A DNA stretch of 64,000 nt, taken from the NCBI RefSeq assembly GCF_018614955.1, contig NZ_JAGGNV010000066.1:62001-126000 (forward strand), in the 5' to 3' direction. Position 1 is the stretch's first letter; the number at the start of each line of letters is the position of its first letter. The notes below the pieces were generated by a model. That model was not told where the DNA came from, did not search any database, and was given only the letters and a program-made list of their open reading frames with translations. This DNA is from Variovorax paradoxus (GTDB lineage Bacteria; Pseudomonadota; Gammaproteobacteria; Burkholderiales; Burkholderiaceae_C). Positions 18,246 to 26,166 of this stretch are shown here, piece by piece. Made by a program: the position numbers and the translations under genes.

Positions 18246-18814
18246 ACTTCGCACGCCGCGAACTGATCCTCGGCGGTCAGCGCAGCGGCAAGTCGCGCTG
18301 CGCCGAAGCACGCGCGGCCGAGTGGTTGGAGCGCTCGCTCGGGCACCACGCGGTGCTGATCGCGACCGCGATGCCGCACGACGACGAGATGCGCGAACGC
18401 ATCGCACGGCATCGCGAGGACCGCGCGCAGCGCGTGCCGGGCCTCGCCACCGTGGAGGAGCCGATCGCCCTCGGCCCCGCTTTGGCGAGGATGAGCGCGC
18501 CGCACACGCTGGTGGTGGTCGATTGCCTCACGCTGTGGCTCACCAACCTGCTGATGCCGGTCGAGGCCGCGCCTCACGGCAGCACCGCTTCGCTGGAGAT
18601 GGTGCAGGCTTCGCTGCTGCGGGCCTTGCGTGAAGCGCGCGGGCCGGTGGTGCTGGTCGCCAACGAGATCGGCCTCGGCGTGATCCCGATGGGTCGCGAG
18701 GTGCGCGCCTTCGTCGATGCGCTGGGCCGCCTCAACCAGGAGGTGGCGGCGGCCTGCGAGCGCGTCACGCTGATGGCCGCGGGCCTGCCGCTCAGTTTGA
18801 AAGAACCCGAATGA
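18242..18814 (+). CDS. cobU: Adenosylcobinamide kinase / adenosylcobinamide-phosphate guanylyltransferase
   Basis: A 190-residue CobU/CobP enzyme. It phosphorylates adenosylcobinamide and then transfers GMP, giving adenosylcobinamide-GDP for joining to the lower ligand by CobS. The P-loop is GGQRSGKSR near residues 11-19, ATAMPHDDEMRERIARH holds the nucleotidylated His region, and VDCLTLWLTNLL and VANEIGLGVIP are conserved. It overlaps btuB and btuF by four bases each, so it is translated as part of the riboswitch-controlled operon. Confidence 0.95.
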   Translation: MNFARRELILGGQRSGKSRCAEARAAEWLERSLGHHAVLIATAMPHDDEMRERIARHREDRAQRVPGLATVEEPIALGPALARMSAPHTLVVVDCLTLWLTNLLMPVEAAPHGSTASLEMVQASLLRALREARGPVVLVANEIGLGVIPMGREVRAFVDALGRLNQEVAAACERVTLMAAGLPLSLKEPE

Positions 18815-19671
18815 ATCCGCTTTGCAGGTGGTCGCTCGCCCTGGCCGCGGCCGCATTGACGGTCGCGGCGCATGCCGTGATCGTGACCGACGAACGCGGC
18901 ATGCGCGTGGACCTGCCCCGACCGCCGCAGCGCATCGTGAGCCTGCTGCCCTCGCTGACCGAATCGGTCTGCACGCTCGGCGCCTGCGAGCGGCTCGTCG
19001 GCGTCGATCGCTATTCCAACTGGCCCGATGCCGTGCGTGCGCTGCCGCAGCTCGGCGGCGGCATCGATCCGAACGTCGAGGCCATCGTGGCGCTCAAGCC
19101 CGACGTGGTGTTGCTGGCCAAGTCCTCGCGCGTCACCGAGCGGCTCGAGGCGCTGGGGCTCAAAGTGATCGTGCTCGAACCGAAGAGCCATGCCGATGTG
19201 CGGCGCGTGCTCGACGCGCTCGGCCAGGTGCTGGGCATCGGCGATGCGCAGCGCGTGTGGCGCGCCATCGATGCCAGCGTGTCGGCAGCGGCAGACGCGC
19301 TGCCGGCGCGCGCGAGGAACAGGCGCGTGTACTTCGAGATCAACAGCGCGCCCTACGCGGCGGGCGAAGTCTCGTTCATCGGCGAGACGCTGGCGCGGCT
19401 CGGCGTGCAGAACATCGTGCCGGCCTCGCTCGGCCCCTTTCCCAAGCTCAACCCCGAATACGTGGTGCGCGCCGATCCCGACCTCATCATGGTCGGCGAA
19501 CGCAGCGCGCAGGGGCTCGAACAGCGGCCGGGCTGGGCTTCCATCCGGGCCGTGCGCGAAGGTCGCATCTGCCGCTTCAAGGCCGCCGAATCCGACGTGC
19601 TGGTGCGCCCCGGCCCGCGCATGGGCGAAGCTGCACAGCTCATGGCGAAGTGCCTGCAGGACAAGGCGTGA
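18811..19671 (+). CDS. btuF: Periplasmic cobalamin-binding protein BtuF
   Basis: A 286-residue periplasmic binding protein of the helical-backbone metal-receptor class. Residues 1-22 are a Sec signal peptide. The N-lobe begins with DERGMRVDLPRPPQRIVSLL and the family motif SLTESVCTLGACERLVGVD; YFEINSAPYAAGEVSFIGE and DLIMVGERS are in the C-lobe. It is followed without a gap by the permease and ATPase genes, so it delivers B12 or cobinamides to BtuCD. It overlaps btuC by four bases (GTGA). Confidence 0.93.
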   Translation: MNPLCRWSLALAAAALTVAAHAVIVTDERGMRVDLPRPPQRIVSLLPSLTESVCTLGACERLVGVDRYSNWPDAVRALPQLGGGIDPNVEAIVALKPDVVLLAKSSRVTERLEALGLKVIVLEPKSHADVRRVLDALGQVLGIGDAQRVWRAIDASVSAAADALPARARNRRVYFEINSAPYAAGEVSFIGETLARLGVQNIVPASLGPFPKLNPEYVVRADPDLIMVGERSAQGLEQRPGWASIRAVREGRICRFKAAESDVLVRPGPRMGEAAQLMAKCLQDKA

Positions 19672-20672
19672 AGAGCGAGCATCGACGTGCCCTGTCGCTC
19701 GGCATCGCGCTGGTGGCGCTGAGTGCCGCACTGATCGTGCTCGGCGCAGGGATCGGCAGCACCGGCTTCGAGAGCGTTTTCGCGGCGCACCGCGATCCGG
19801 TCGCGCTGCAGATCGTGTGGGACATCCGCCTGCCGCGCACGCTGGGCGCCTGGCTCGCCGGCGCGCTGCTCGGCCTCGCGGGCGCGGTGGCGCAGGGCCT
19901 GTTCCGCAATCCATTGGCCGACCCTTATCTGCTGGGCAGCGCTTCGGGCGCCTCGCTCGGCATGGCGGTGGCACTGTCGCTGTTCGGCATCTCGGCGGCC
20001 AGCACGCAGTGGGTGGTGCGCCTGGGCCTGACCGGCGCGGCCTTTCTGGGGGCCGTGCTGGGCGTGCTGCTGACGCTGGTACTGGCGCGCGGCGTGCAGC
20101 AGACGCTCAGGCTGCTGCTGGCCGGCGTGATCGTCGGCGTGGTGCTCGGCGCCGCCAAGGACCTGATCACCATCGCCTCGGCCGACATCCTGCAGGCCAT
20201 CCAGGGTTTCATGCTCGGCAGCACGGGCCTGGTGGGCTGGAGCGCCTGCGGCGTGATGGGTGCGCTCGGCCTGGTCTGCGTGCTCGGGGCCTGGGCGCTC
20301 GCGCCGGTGCTCGACGGGCTGGCGCTGGGCGAGGCCACTGCCAGCAGCCTGGGCCTGCCGCTGGGCGCGATGCGCGCGGCGCTGGTGGCGGTGCTCGCGC
20401 TGGCCACCGGCACCGCGGTGGCGCAGACCGGGCTCATCGCCTTCGTCGGGCTGGCGGCGCCGCACCTGGTGCGTTCGGCCGTGAAGTCCACGCATGCGCG
20501 CCTGATCGTGCTGTCGACCGCGATGGGTGGCCTGCTGCTGATGGCCGCCGACCTGCTGGCGCGCTGGCTGATCGCGCCGCAGGAGCTGCCGGTCGGCGTG
20601 CTGACCGCCGTGCTCGGCGGCAGCTACCTGCTGCGGCTCATGCATCGGCGCAGCGCGCGGGGAGGCTTCTGA
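19668..20672 (+). CDS. btuC: Cobalamin ABC transporter permease BtuC
   Basis: A 334-residue FecCD/BtuC-family permease with about ten hydrophobic helices. Family signatures are RLPRTLGAWLAGALLGLAGA near residues 54-73, FRNPLADPYLLGSASGAS near residues 80-97, GLIAFVGLAAPHLVR near residues 253-267 and ELPVGVLTAVLGG near residue 307. The start is a GTG at 19668 overlapping the btuF stop by four bases; no ATG is suitably placed. It works with the neighbouring btuF and btuD products. Confidence 0.94.
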   Translation: MKSEHRRALSLGIALVALSAALIVLGAGIGSTGFESVFAAHRDPVALQIVWDIRLPRTLGAWLAGALLGLAGAVAQGLFRNPLADPYLLGSASGASLGMAVALSLFGISAASTQWVVRLGLTGAAFLGAVLGVLLTLVLARGVQQTLRLLLAGVIVGVVLGAAKDLITIASADILQAIQGFMLGSTGLVGWSACGVMGALGLVCVLGAWALAPVLDGLALGEATASSLGLPLGAMRAALVAVLALATGTAVAQTGLIAFVGLAAPHLVRSAVKSTHARLIVLSTAMGGLLLMAADLLARWLIAPQELPVGVLTAVLGGSYLLRLMHRRSARGGF

Positions 20673-21460
20673 TGGAGCGAGTGGTCGCGCGCGGCACCGC
20701 GCTCGAGGCGAGGCAGGTCAGCGCATCGCTGGGCCAGACCGAGGTGCTGCACGGCATCGATCTCGCGCTCGCGGCTGGCCGCTGGACCAGCATCGTCGGC
20801 CCCAATGGTGCGGGCAAATCCACCTTGCTCAAGGTGCTGGCCGGCCTGCTGGCGCATCGCGGCGAGGTGCGCCTGTTCGGGCAGCCGCTCGATGCCATCG
20901 CCGGCCGTGCGCGCGCGCGGCGGCTGTCGTGGCTCGGCCAGGGCGGCGCGGGCGAAGGCTCTGCCGACGACCTGATGGTCTACGACGTCGCCATGCTCGG
21001 GCGCCTGCCGCACCAGCGCTGGCTCGCCGCGCCCAGCGATGCCGATCGCGCAGCCGTCGAGCGGGCGCTGCGCAGCACCCAGGCCTGGGAGTGGGGCGGG
21101 CGGCCGCTCGGCCAGTTGTCGGGCGGCGAACGCCAGCGCGTGCTGCTGGCGCGCGCGCTGGCCGTCGAGGCCGAGCTGCTGCTGATGGACGAGCCGCTCG
21201 CCAACCTCGATCCGCCGCACCAGGCCGACTGGATGGCGAGCGCCCGTGCGCTGGTGGCCGAAGGCAAGACCGTGGTCAGCGTGCTGCACGAACTCAATGC
21301 CGCGCTGGCGGCCGATGCGATGGTGGTGATGGCCAAGGGCCGCGTGCTGCACCACGGCCGCTGCGACGATAGCGCCACGCACCAGGCGCTCGAAGCGGTG
21401 TTCGACGGCCGCGTCACCGTGCATCGCGTGGCCAACCAATGGCTGGCCGTACCGCACTGA
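20672..21460 (+). CDS. btuD: Cobalamin ABC transporter ATPase BtuD
   Basis: A 262-residue ABC ATPase. Walker A is GPNGAGKST near residues 43-51, the signature motif is LSGGERQRV near residue 149, Walker B is LLLMDEPLANLD near residues 169-180, and the H-loop is VSVLHE near residue 203. It couples ATP hydrolysis to cobalamin import through BtuC. The start overlaps the btuC stop by one base (TGATG). The 21-base gap to cobO carries AACCGGGAACTCCC, with only a weak ribosome site. Confidence 0.94.
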   Translation: MERVVARGTALEARQVSASLGQTEVLHGIDLALAAGRWTSIVGPNGAGKSTLLKVLAGLLAHRGEVRLFGQPLDAIAGRARARRLSWLGQGGAGEGSADDLMVYDVAMLGRLPHQRWLAAPSDADRAAVERALRSTQAWEWGGRPLGQLSGGERQRVLLARALAVEAELLLMDEPLANLDPPHQADWMASARALVAEGKTVVSVLHELNAALAADAMVVMAKGRVLHHGRCDDSATHQALEAVFDGRVTVHRVANQWLAVPH

Positions 21461-21481
21461 AAACTTCAACCGGGAACTCCC

Positions 21482-22051
21482 ATGCAGATCGAAACCCCAC
21501 CCAGCGAAAAGCCTTACGAGAAGCCTGAAGGCGAGCGCCGCGGCTTGGTGATCGTGAATACCGGCGACGGCAAGGGCAAGAGCACCGCGGCCTTCGGCCT
21601 CGCGCTGCGCGCGCACGGCCGCGGCAAGGCCGTGAAGATCTTCCAGTTCATGAAGGTGCCGAGCGCGCGCTTCGGCGAGCACCGGATGTTCGAGCAGATC
21701 GGCATCCCGATCGAAGGGCTGGGCGACGGCTTCAGCTGGAAGAGCCAGGACCTCGAACGCTCGGCGCAGCTCGCGCGCGAGGGCTGGGAGAAGGCGAGGG
21801 CGGCGATTCTTTCGGGCGCGCATTTTCTCGTGGTGCTCGACGAGATCACCTATCCGCTGATCTACGGCTGGCTGCCGCTCGACGGCGTGCTGGAGACGCT
21901 GCGCACGCGGCCCAAGGAAGTGCACGTGGTGCTGACCGGACGCCGCTGCCCGCCGGAGATCGTCGAGCTGGCCGATACGGTGACCGAGATGCAGATGGTC
22001 AAGCATGCGTTCAAGGCCGGCATTCCCGCCCAGCGCGGCATCGAGGATTAG
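21482..22051 (+). CDS. cobO: Cob(I)yrinic acid a,c-diamide adenosyltransferase (CobO/BtuR type)
   Basis: A 189-residue corrinoid adenosyltransferase that attaches the 5'-deoxyadenosyl group to cobalt. The P-loop NTGDGKGKSTAAFGLALRAH sits at residues 24-43, followed by the corrin-contact region FMKVPSARFGEHRMF and the Walker B-like VVLDEITYPLIYGWLP. It can act both in synthesis and in salvage of imported cobinamide or cobalamin. It lies in the riboswitch-led cluster, immediately before cbiB. Confidence 0.95.
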   Translation: MQIETPPSEKPYEKPEGERRGLVIVNTGDGKGKSTAAFGLALRAHGRGKAVKIFQFMKVPSARFGEHRMFEQIGIPIEGLGDGFSWKSQDLERSAQLAREGWEKARAAILSGAHFLVVLDEITYPLIYGWLPLDGVLETLRTRPKEVHVVLTGRRCPPEIVELADTVTEMQMVKHAFKAGIPAQRGIED

Positions 22052-22060
22052 GGCTTGACG

Positions 22061-23008
22061 ATGGTGGCCGCGCTCTGGGTCGCGCTCGCCATCGATCGAT
22101 GGCTGGGCGAGCCGGCCGCGCGCTGGCATCCGGTCGTCTGGATCGGCCGCTACCTGGGCTGGGCGGGGCGGCGCATCGCACCGCAGACCGAAACGGCGCG
22201 CTCACCGGATCTCGCGCGCCTTGCCGCTGGCGCGCTCGCGTGGGGCGCCGGCGCCGCGATGGTCCTGCTGGTCGCGTGGGCCGTGGCCGGCGCCGCGGGG
22301 CGCCTGCCGGGCTGGGCCGAGGCGCTGCTGCTGGGCCTGGCGCTCAAGCCCTTGCTCGCCTGGCGCATGCTGCGCGACGAAGTCCTGGCCGTCGAAGCGG
22401 CGCTGGCCGGCTCGCTCGACGCCGGCCGTGATCGCCTGGCGCATCTGGTCAGCCGCGATGTGCATGCGCTGAACGAAGCCGAGGTGCGCGAGAGCGCGAT
22501 CGAATCGCTGGCCGAGAACCTCAACGACTCGGTGGTGGCGCCGGTGTTCTGGTTCGTGCTCTTCGGCCTGCCCGGGGCCGCGCTCTATCGTTTCGCCAAC
22601 ACCGCCGATGCGATGTGGGGCTACCGCGGCGTGCGCCAGGGCCGCGTCTGGGAATGGGCCGGCAAATGGGCCGCGCGCGCCGACGATGTGCTGTCATGGC
22701 CGCCCGCGCGGCTGACGGCGGTCCTGCTGCTCCTGTCTTGCTCACTCCCCCTCCGGGGGAGGGCCGGGGTGGGGGCAGCCACCGCCCGCCAAGCCCGCCG
22801 TACCCCGTCCCCCAACAGCGGCTGGCCCATGGCCGCGATGGCGCTCTGCCTCGGCGTACGGCTCGCCAAGCCCGGCGTCTACACCTTGAACGAAGCGGGA
22901 CGCACGGCCGGCGCGGCGGACACGCAACGCGCCGCATCGTTGGCGACCAGGGTCGTCGTGCTGCTGGCTCTTGCCGCATCGGCATCGATCCTCGGGCTGG
23001 CCGCATGA
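22061..23008 (+). CDS. cbiB: Adenosylcobinamide-phosphate synthase CbiB, with in-frame repeat
   Basis: A 315-residue integral membrane enzyme that joins aminopropanol (or its phosphate) to adenosylcobyric acid. Conserved segments are AIDRWLGEPAARWHPVVWIG at the N-terminus, ALNEAEVRESAIESLAENLN, DSVVAPVFWFVLFGLPGA, YRFANTADAMWGYR and TPSPNSGWPMAAMA. Between ARLTAVLLLLSCS and TPSPNSGW lies an extra GC-rich stretch encoded by a palindromic repeat (22743-22777). The frame stays open and the flanking motifs are intact, so the enzyme is probably functional. ATG at 22061 is preferred over a TTG two codons upstream. Confidence 0.93.
   Translation: MVAALWVALAIDRWLGEPAARWHPVVWIGRYLGWAGRRIAPQTETARSPDLARLAAGALAWGAGAAMVLLVAWAVAGAAGRLPGWAEALLLGLALKPLLAWRMLRDEVLAVEAALAGSLDAGRDRLAHLVSRDVHALNEAEVRESAIESLAENLNDSVVAPVFWFVLFGLPGAALYRFANTADAMWGYRGVRQGRVWEWAGKWAARADDVLSWPPARLTAVLLLLSCSLPLRGRAGVGAATARQARRTPSPNSGWPMAAMALCLGVRLAKPGVYTLNEAGRTAGAADTQRAASLATRVVVLLALAASASILGLAA
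22743..22777 (+). repeat. Palindromic repeat inserted in frame in cbiB
   Basis: Contains the perfect 7-bp stem CTCCCCC/GGGGGAG (22745-22751 and 22755-22761) followed by GGGCCGGGGTGGGGGC. This pattern strongly resembles an intergenic repeat I know from many beta- and gammaproteobacterial genomes. Here it encodes part of a poorly conserved loop between two CbiB motifs. No second copy was found in this window. Confidence 0.65.
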
Positions 23009-23066
23009 GCCCCGCCCGGCCGCCCGAAGGGGCTCGCACAGCAGTGCGGAGCATGGAGGTTACTCA

Positions 23067-24062
23067 ATGACTTCCGTCGACGAAGCCGTGCACGGCGGGC
23101 CGGATGCCCGCGGTGCCGCGCGGCACGATTTCTCCACCAATGCCAATACCTGCGGCCCTTGTCCATCGGCGCTGGTCGCGCTGCAACGGACGGACGCCAG
23201 CCGCTACCCCGATCCGCGCTACACCGCGTTGCGCGAAGACCTGGCCCGCTTCCATGGCGTGGATGCCGGGCGCATCGTGATCGCCGCGAGCGCGAGCGAA
23301 TTCATCGCGCGCATCACGGCGGCCGTCGCGCAGCAAGGCGGCCGCGGCGTCTGGATGCCGCCGCACAGCTATGGCGATTACCAGCGGGCCGCCGCCGCGT
23401 GGGACTTCGCATCGGTTCTGCCGGACGACGCCGACCTCATCTGGTGCTGCGATCCGTCCAGCCCGCTCGGTCAGGCGCAGGACGGCTTGCAGGCCCTGAT
23501 CGATGCGCCGCTGCCCGCGCAACGCACCTGCGTGCTCGACCTGGCCTATGAACCCCTGCGGCTCGAAGGCAGCCTGGGGCTGAGCCCGGCGCAGAAGGAT
23601 CGCGTCTGGCAACTGTGGACGCCGAACAAGGCGCTGGGCCTCACCGGTATCCGTGCGGCCTACGCGATCGCGCCCCGGGATGCGGGCGCGATGATCGCGC
23701 GCCTCGGCCGCCTCGCGCCATCCTGGCCGCTGGGAGCGCACGGTGTCGCGCTGCTCGCCGCCTGGACCGGCACCGAAGCGCAGGACTGGCTCCGGCACAG
23801 CCTGGACACATTGCGCGCGTGGAAACGCGAGCAAGAGGCCCTGTGCGCCGCGCTGGGCTGGACCTGCCTGCCCAGCGTCGCCAACTATTTCTGCGCGCGG
23901 CCGGACATGCCTTATGCACCGCGTGCCGCGGCGCTCCGGGATGCAGGCATCCAGCTGCGCGACACCCGCTCCTTCGGCCTGCCGGACCACGTGCGGCTCG
24001 GCGTGCTGCCGCCGGCCAGCCAGTCGGCGCTGCAACGCGCATGGCCGGCGGCGCAGCCCTGA
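23067..24062 (+). CDS. cobD: Threonine-phosphate decarboxylase-like PLP enzyme (CobD/CobC family)
   Basis: A 331-residue fold-type I PLP enzyme of the CobD family, which decarboxylates threonine phosphate to aminopropanol phosphate for CbiB. The substrate N-terminus has HDFSTNANTCGPCP, the family NxNxxGP-like pattern, and the PLP Lys is in LWTPNKALGLTGIRAAYAI near residue 192. The core is shorter than in Salmonella CobD. The ATG at 23067 is preceded by GGAGGT (23056-23061), which decides it over an open frame upstream. It is the last gene of the first cobalamin cluster. Confidence 0.88.
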   Translation: MTSVDEAVHGGPDARGAARHDFSTNANTCGPCPSALVALQRTDASRYPDPRYTALREDLARFHGVDAGRIVIAASASEFIARITAAVAQQGGRGVWMPPHSYGDYQRAAAAWDFASVLPDDADLIWCCDPSSPLGQAQDGLQALIDAPLPAQRTCVLDLAYEPLRLEGSLGLSPAQKDRVWQLWTPNKALGLTGIRAAYAIAPRDAGAMIARLGRLAPSWPLGAHGVALLAAWTGTEAQDWLRHSLDTLRAWKREQEALCAALGWTCLPSVANYFCARPDMPYAPRAAALRDAGIQLRDTRSFGLPDHVRLGVLPPASQSALQRAWPAAQP

Positions 24063-24066
24063 GGAT

Positions 24067-24981
24067 TCAGCGCCGCTGCAGCCGCGGATTCTTCTGGAAC
24101 AGCTCGGCCGCCCAGTCGACGAAGACCCGCACCTTGGCGCTCAGGTGGCGGTTCGGCGGATAGACCACATGCACCGGCAGGGGCGGCCGCGTCCAGTCCG
24201 GCAGGATCTCGATCAGCTCGCCGTTGGCCAGGTGGGATTCCGTCATGAAAGTGATGCACTGCGAGATGCCGAAGCCGCCGAGCACCGCCGCCAGGTGGGC
24301 GTTGCTTTCGTTGACCGAGACCCGGTAGGGGCCCGACATCTCGATGTGCTCGTCGCCCTTGTGGAACTCGTGCGGGTAGACGCGGCGCGTGCCGCCGGCG
24401 AAGAAGCTCACGAGATGATGGCGCTTCTCGATGTCGGTCGGATGCTGCGGCACGCCGTAGCGCTTCAGGTAGGCCGGCGAGGCCACGGTCACGAACTCCA
24501 GCGTGCCGATGCGCCGCGCCACCAGGGACTGGTCGGTCAGGTCGCCGGCCCGGATCACGCAGTCCACGTTGTCGCTGATCAGGTCGACCGGGCGGTCGCT
24601 CACGCCCAGGTCGACCTGGATGTCGGGGTAGCGGTCGCAGAAGCTGGCCAGCGCCGGCAGGATGATCATCCGCGCCGTCGAGGTGCCCACGTCGATGCGC
24701 AGCCGCCCGGTCGGGTTGGCCTGCGCATTGGTCATGCTGGCCTCGATCTCGTCGAAGTCGTTCAAGAGGCGCGCGGTGCGCTCGAAGTAGGCCGCTCCGT
24801 CGGGCGTGACCGTCACCCGGCGCGTGGTGCGGTTGAGCAGTTTCACGTGCAGGCGCGATTCCAGCGCCTGGATCTGCTTGGTGACCGTGCCCTTGGGCAG
24901 GCCGAGCGAATCTGCTGCTCGGGTGAAGGTGCCGGCTTCTACGACGCGGACGAAGATCCGCATGGCCTGGATCTGGTCCAT
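24067..24981 (-). CDS. LysR family transcriptional regulator (CrgA-like)
   Basis: A 304-residue LysR regulator. The helix-turn-helix lies at residues 6-62 (FVRVVEAGTFTRAADSLGLP then GTVTKQIQALESRL), with the RTTRRVTVTPDGAAYFERT linker typical of the CrgA/YafC subgroup. The ligand domain starts near residue 90 (GRLRIDVGTSTARMIILPAL). It is transcribed away from the hydrolase-like gene and the RND efflux genes, so it probably controls them. An AGGAGC ribosome site precedes the ATG at 24981. It converges on the CobD-like gene with only four bases between stops. Confidence 0.92.
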   Translation of the reverse strand: MDQIQAMRIFVRVVEAGTFTRAADSLGLPKGTVTKQIQALESRLHVKLLNRTTRRVTVTPDGAAYFERTARLLNDFDEIEASMTNAQANPTGRLRIDVGTSTARMIILPALASFCDRYPDIQVDLGVSDRPVDLISDNVDCVIRAGDLTDQSLVARRIGTLEFVTVASPAYLKRYGVPQHPTDIEKRHHLVSFFAGGTRRVYPHEFHKGDEHIEMSGPYRVSVNESNAHLAAVLGGFGISQCITFMTESHLANGELIEILPDWTRPPLPVHVVYPPNRHLSAKVRVFVDWAAELFQKNPRLQRR

Positions 24982-25000
24982 TTATGCTGCTCCTGGAAAA

Positions 25001-25018
25001 CCCGGTGTTTCCACCGGG
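25001..25018 (-). promoter_or_regulatory. Hairpin/operator in the lysR leader
   Basis: A perfect 7-bp inverted repeat, CCCGGTG/CACCGGG. On the minus strand the loop is GAAA, a stable tetraloop, and TTTT follows. It lies 19 bases before the lysR start and could be an attenuator-like hairpin or an operator in the 168-base divergent region, which also holds two ATTG-containing half-sites at about 25048-25065. Function is inferred. Confidence 0.45.
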
Positions 25019-25149
25019 GTGCGGATTCTCACATGCCGCTTCTTAGCTGATTGTTAGCCGATTGGAAACAGAGTAGGGGCCAACAGCTCGTTGCAGCAGC
25101 CAATCCGGGTCGTAATATTCAACCCATCGTCCACCCACCGAGACCGCTC

Positions 25150-26022
25150 ATGTCATCCCGTCCCACTCCGCGTTCTGCTGAAGCCGCCAAGGCCCCGGCG
25201 GAAGCCGTTGTGCAAGGCGCCGAAACCGACATCAGTATCCCGCTGCCCGGCCGCGAGCCGGTCGAAGCGCGCCTCTATGGCCAGCGGGCCAAGGGTGTGG
25301 CGGTGCCGCTGGTGCTGCACTTCCATGGCGGCACTTTCATCAGCGGCGATCTGGACTTCGGCCGCAACGTGGCCCGCCTGCTGGCGAGCGCCGGCGCGGT
25401 GGTGGTCTCGCTCGCCTATCCGCTGGCGCCTTTCCCCGAACCCATCGAGGTCGGCTTCGCGGCGCTGGAGTGGCTCTACAAGCAGCGCGTCAAGCTGGCA
25501 GGCAAGGGCGCTCGCGTCTACCTGGCCGGCGAGGAAGCCGGTGGCAATGTGGCCGCCGCAGTGGCGCTGATGGCGCGGGATCGCGCGCATCCGCCGCTGA
25601 CGGGCCAGATCCTGCTGTCGCCGATGCTGGACCCCTGCGCCGGTACGCAATCGCTGCGCAAGGCGACGAGCGACGCCGTGAAGTGCCGTTGGGCGACCGG
25701 CTGGCAGGAGTACCTGAGCCGACCGATGAACGCGACGCACCCCTATGCGGTGCCGGGCGCATCGCTGAGGCTGGCCGAATTGGCGCCCACGCTGGTGCTG
25801 GTCGGCGAGGACGATGCGATGCGCGACGAAGCCCTGCGCTTCGCGCAGCGGCTGCAGGATGCGGGCATTTCCGTGACCCGGGGCGTGCTGCCCTCGGCCG
25901 CGAAGTGTCCGGACGAGTTGTACGACCCCGCCTATGGCGATTGCGCGTGTCCGGAGACAGTCGGTGAGCACATGCGCGCATTTTTTGCTGCCACGGTGCC
26001 GCCGGTGCCTCCCCCGGCCTAG
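25150..26022 (+). CDS. Alpha/beta-hydrolase-3-like protein lacking catalytic Ser and His
   Basis: A 290-residue protein of the hormone-sensitive-lipase type alpha/beta hydrolase family. The oxyanion motif is intact (LHFHGGTFISGD, His59-Gly-Gly). The nucleophile elbow, normally GDSAGG, reads GEEAGGN at residues 127-133, so Glu129 replaces the catalytic Ser. The acid is retained (EDDAMRDEA, Asp222), but where the family has the catalytic His the sequence reads PSAAKCPDE (residues 248-255). It is therefore probably a pseudoenzyme with a binding or regulatory role. It stands between the divergent LysR gene and the RND operon. The upstream frame is open; ATG 25150 gives the usual start. Confidence 0.88.
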   Translation: MSSRPTPRSAEAAKAPAEAVVQGAETDISIPLPGREPVEARLYGQRAKGVAVPLVLHFHGGTFISGDLDFGRNVARLLASAGAVVVSLAYPLAPFPEPIEVGFAALEWLYKQRVKLAGKGARVYLAGEEAGGNVAAAVALMARDRAHPPLTGQILLSPMLDPCAGTQSLRKATSDAVKCRWATGWQEYLSRPMNATHPYAVPGASLRLAELAPTLVLVGEDDAMRDEALRFAQRLQDAGISVTRGVLPSAAKCPDELYDPAYGDCACPETVGEHMRAFFAATVPPVPPPA

Positions 26023-26166
26023 GCCCAGCCGGCCACGCCGGTAACCCGTTTTTCGAGTTTCCTCGGTCCGCAGGCCTTGCCGGCGGTGCCGGATATCGCC
26101 CTCCTGTGTCACGACGCTGGTTGGGCCGTTGCATTCCCAAAGTCATTCAAAAAAAGGACGTTCATC

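Noticed and set aside
22971..23066. N-terminal extension of the CobD-like protein
   Set aside because: The upstream frame overlaps the end of cbiB and has no ribosome site, while GGAGGT precedes ATG 23067.
23009..23066. Possible further copy of the dispersed repeat between cbiB and the CobD-like gene
   Set aside because: Only short GC-rich similarity (CGGCCGCCCGAAGGGGC); it lacks the shared core GCCCCAAGGCGGC and the ordered blocks.
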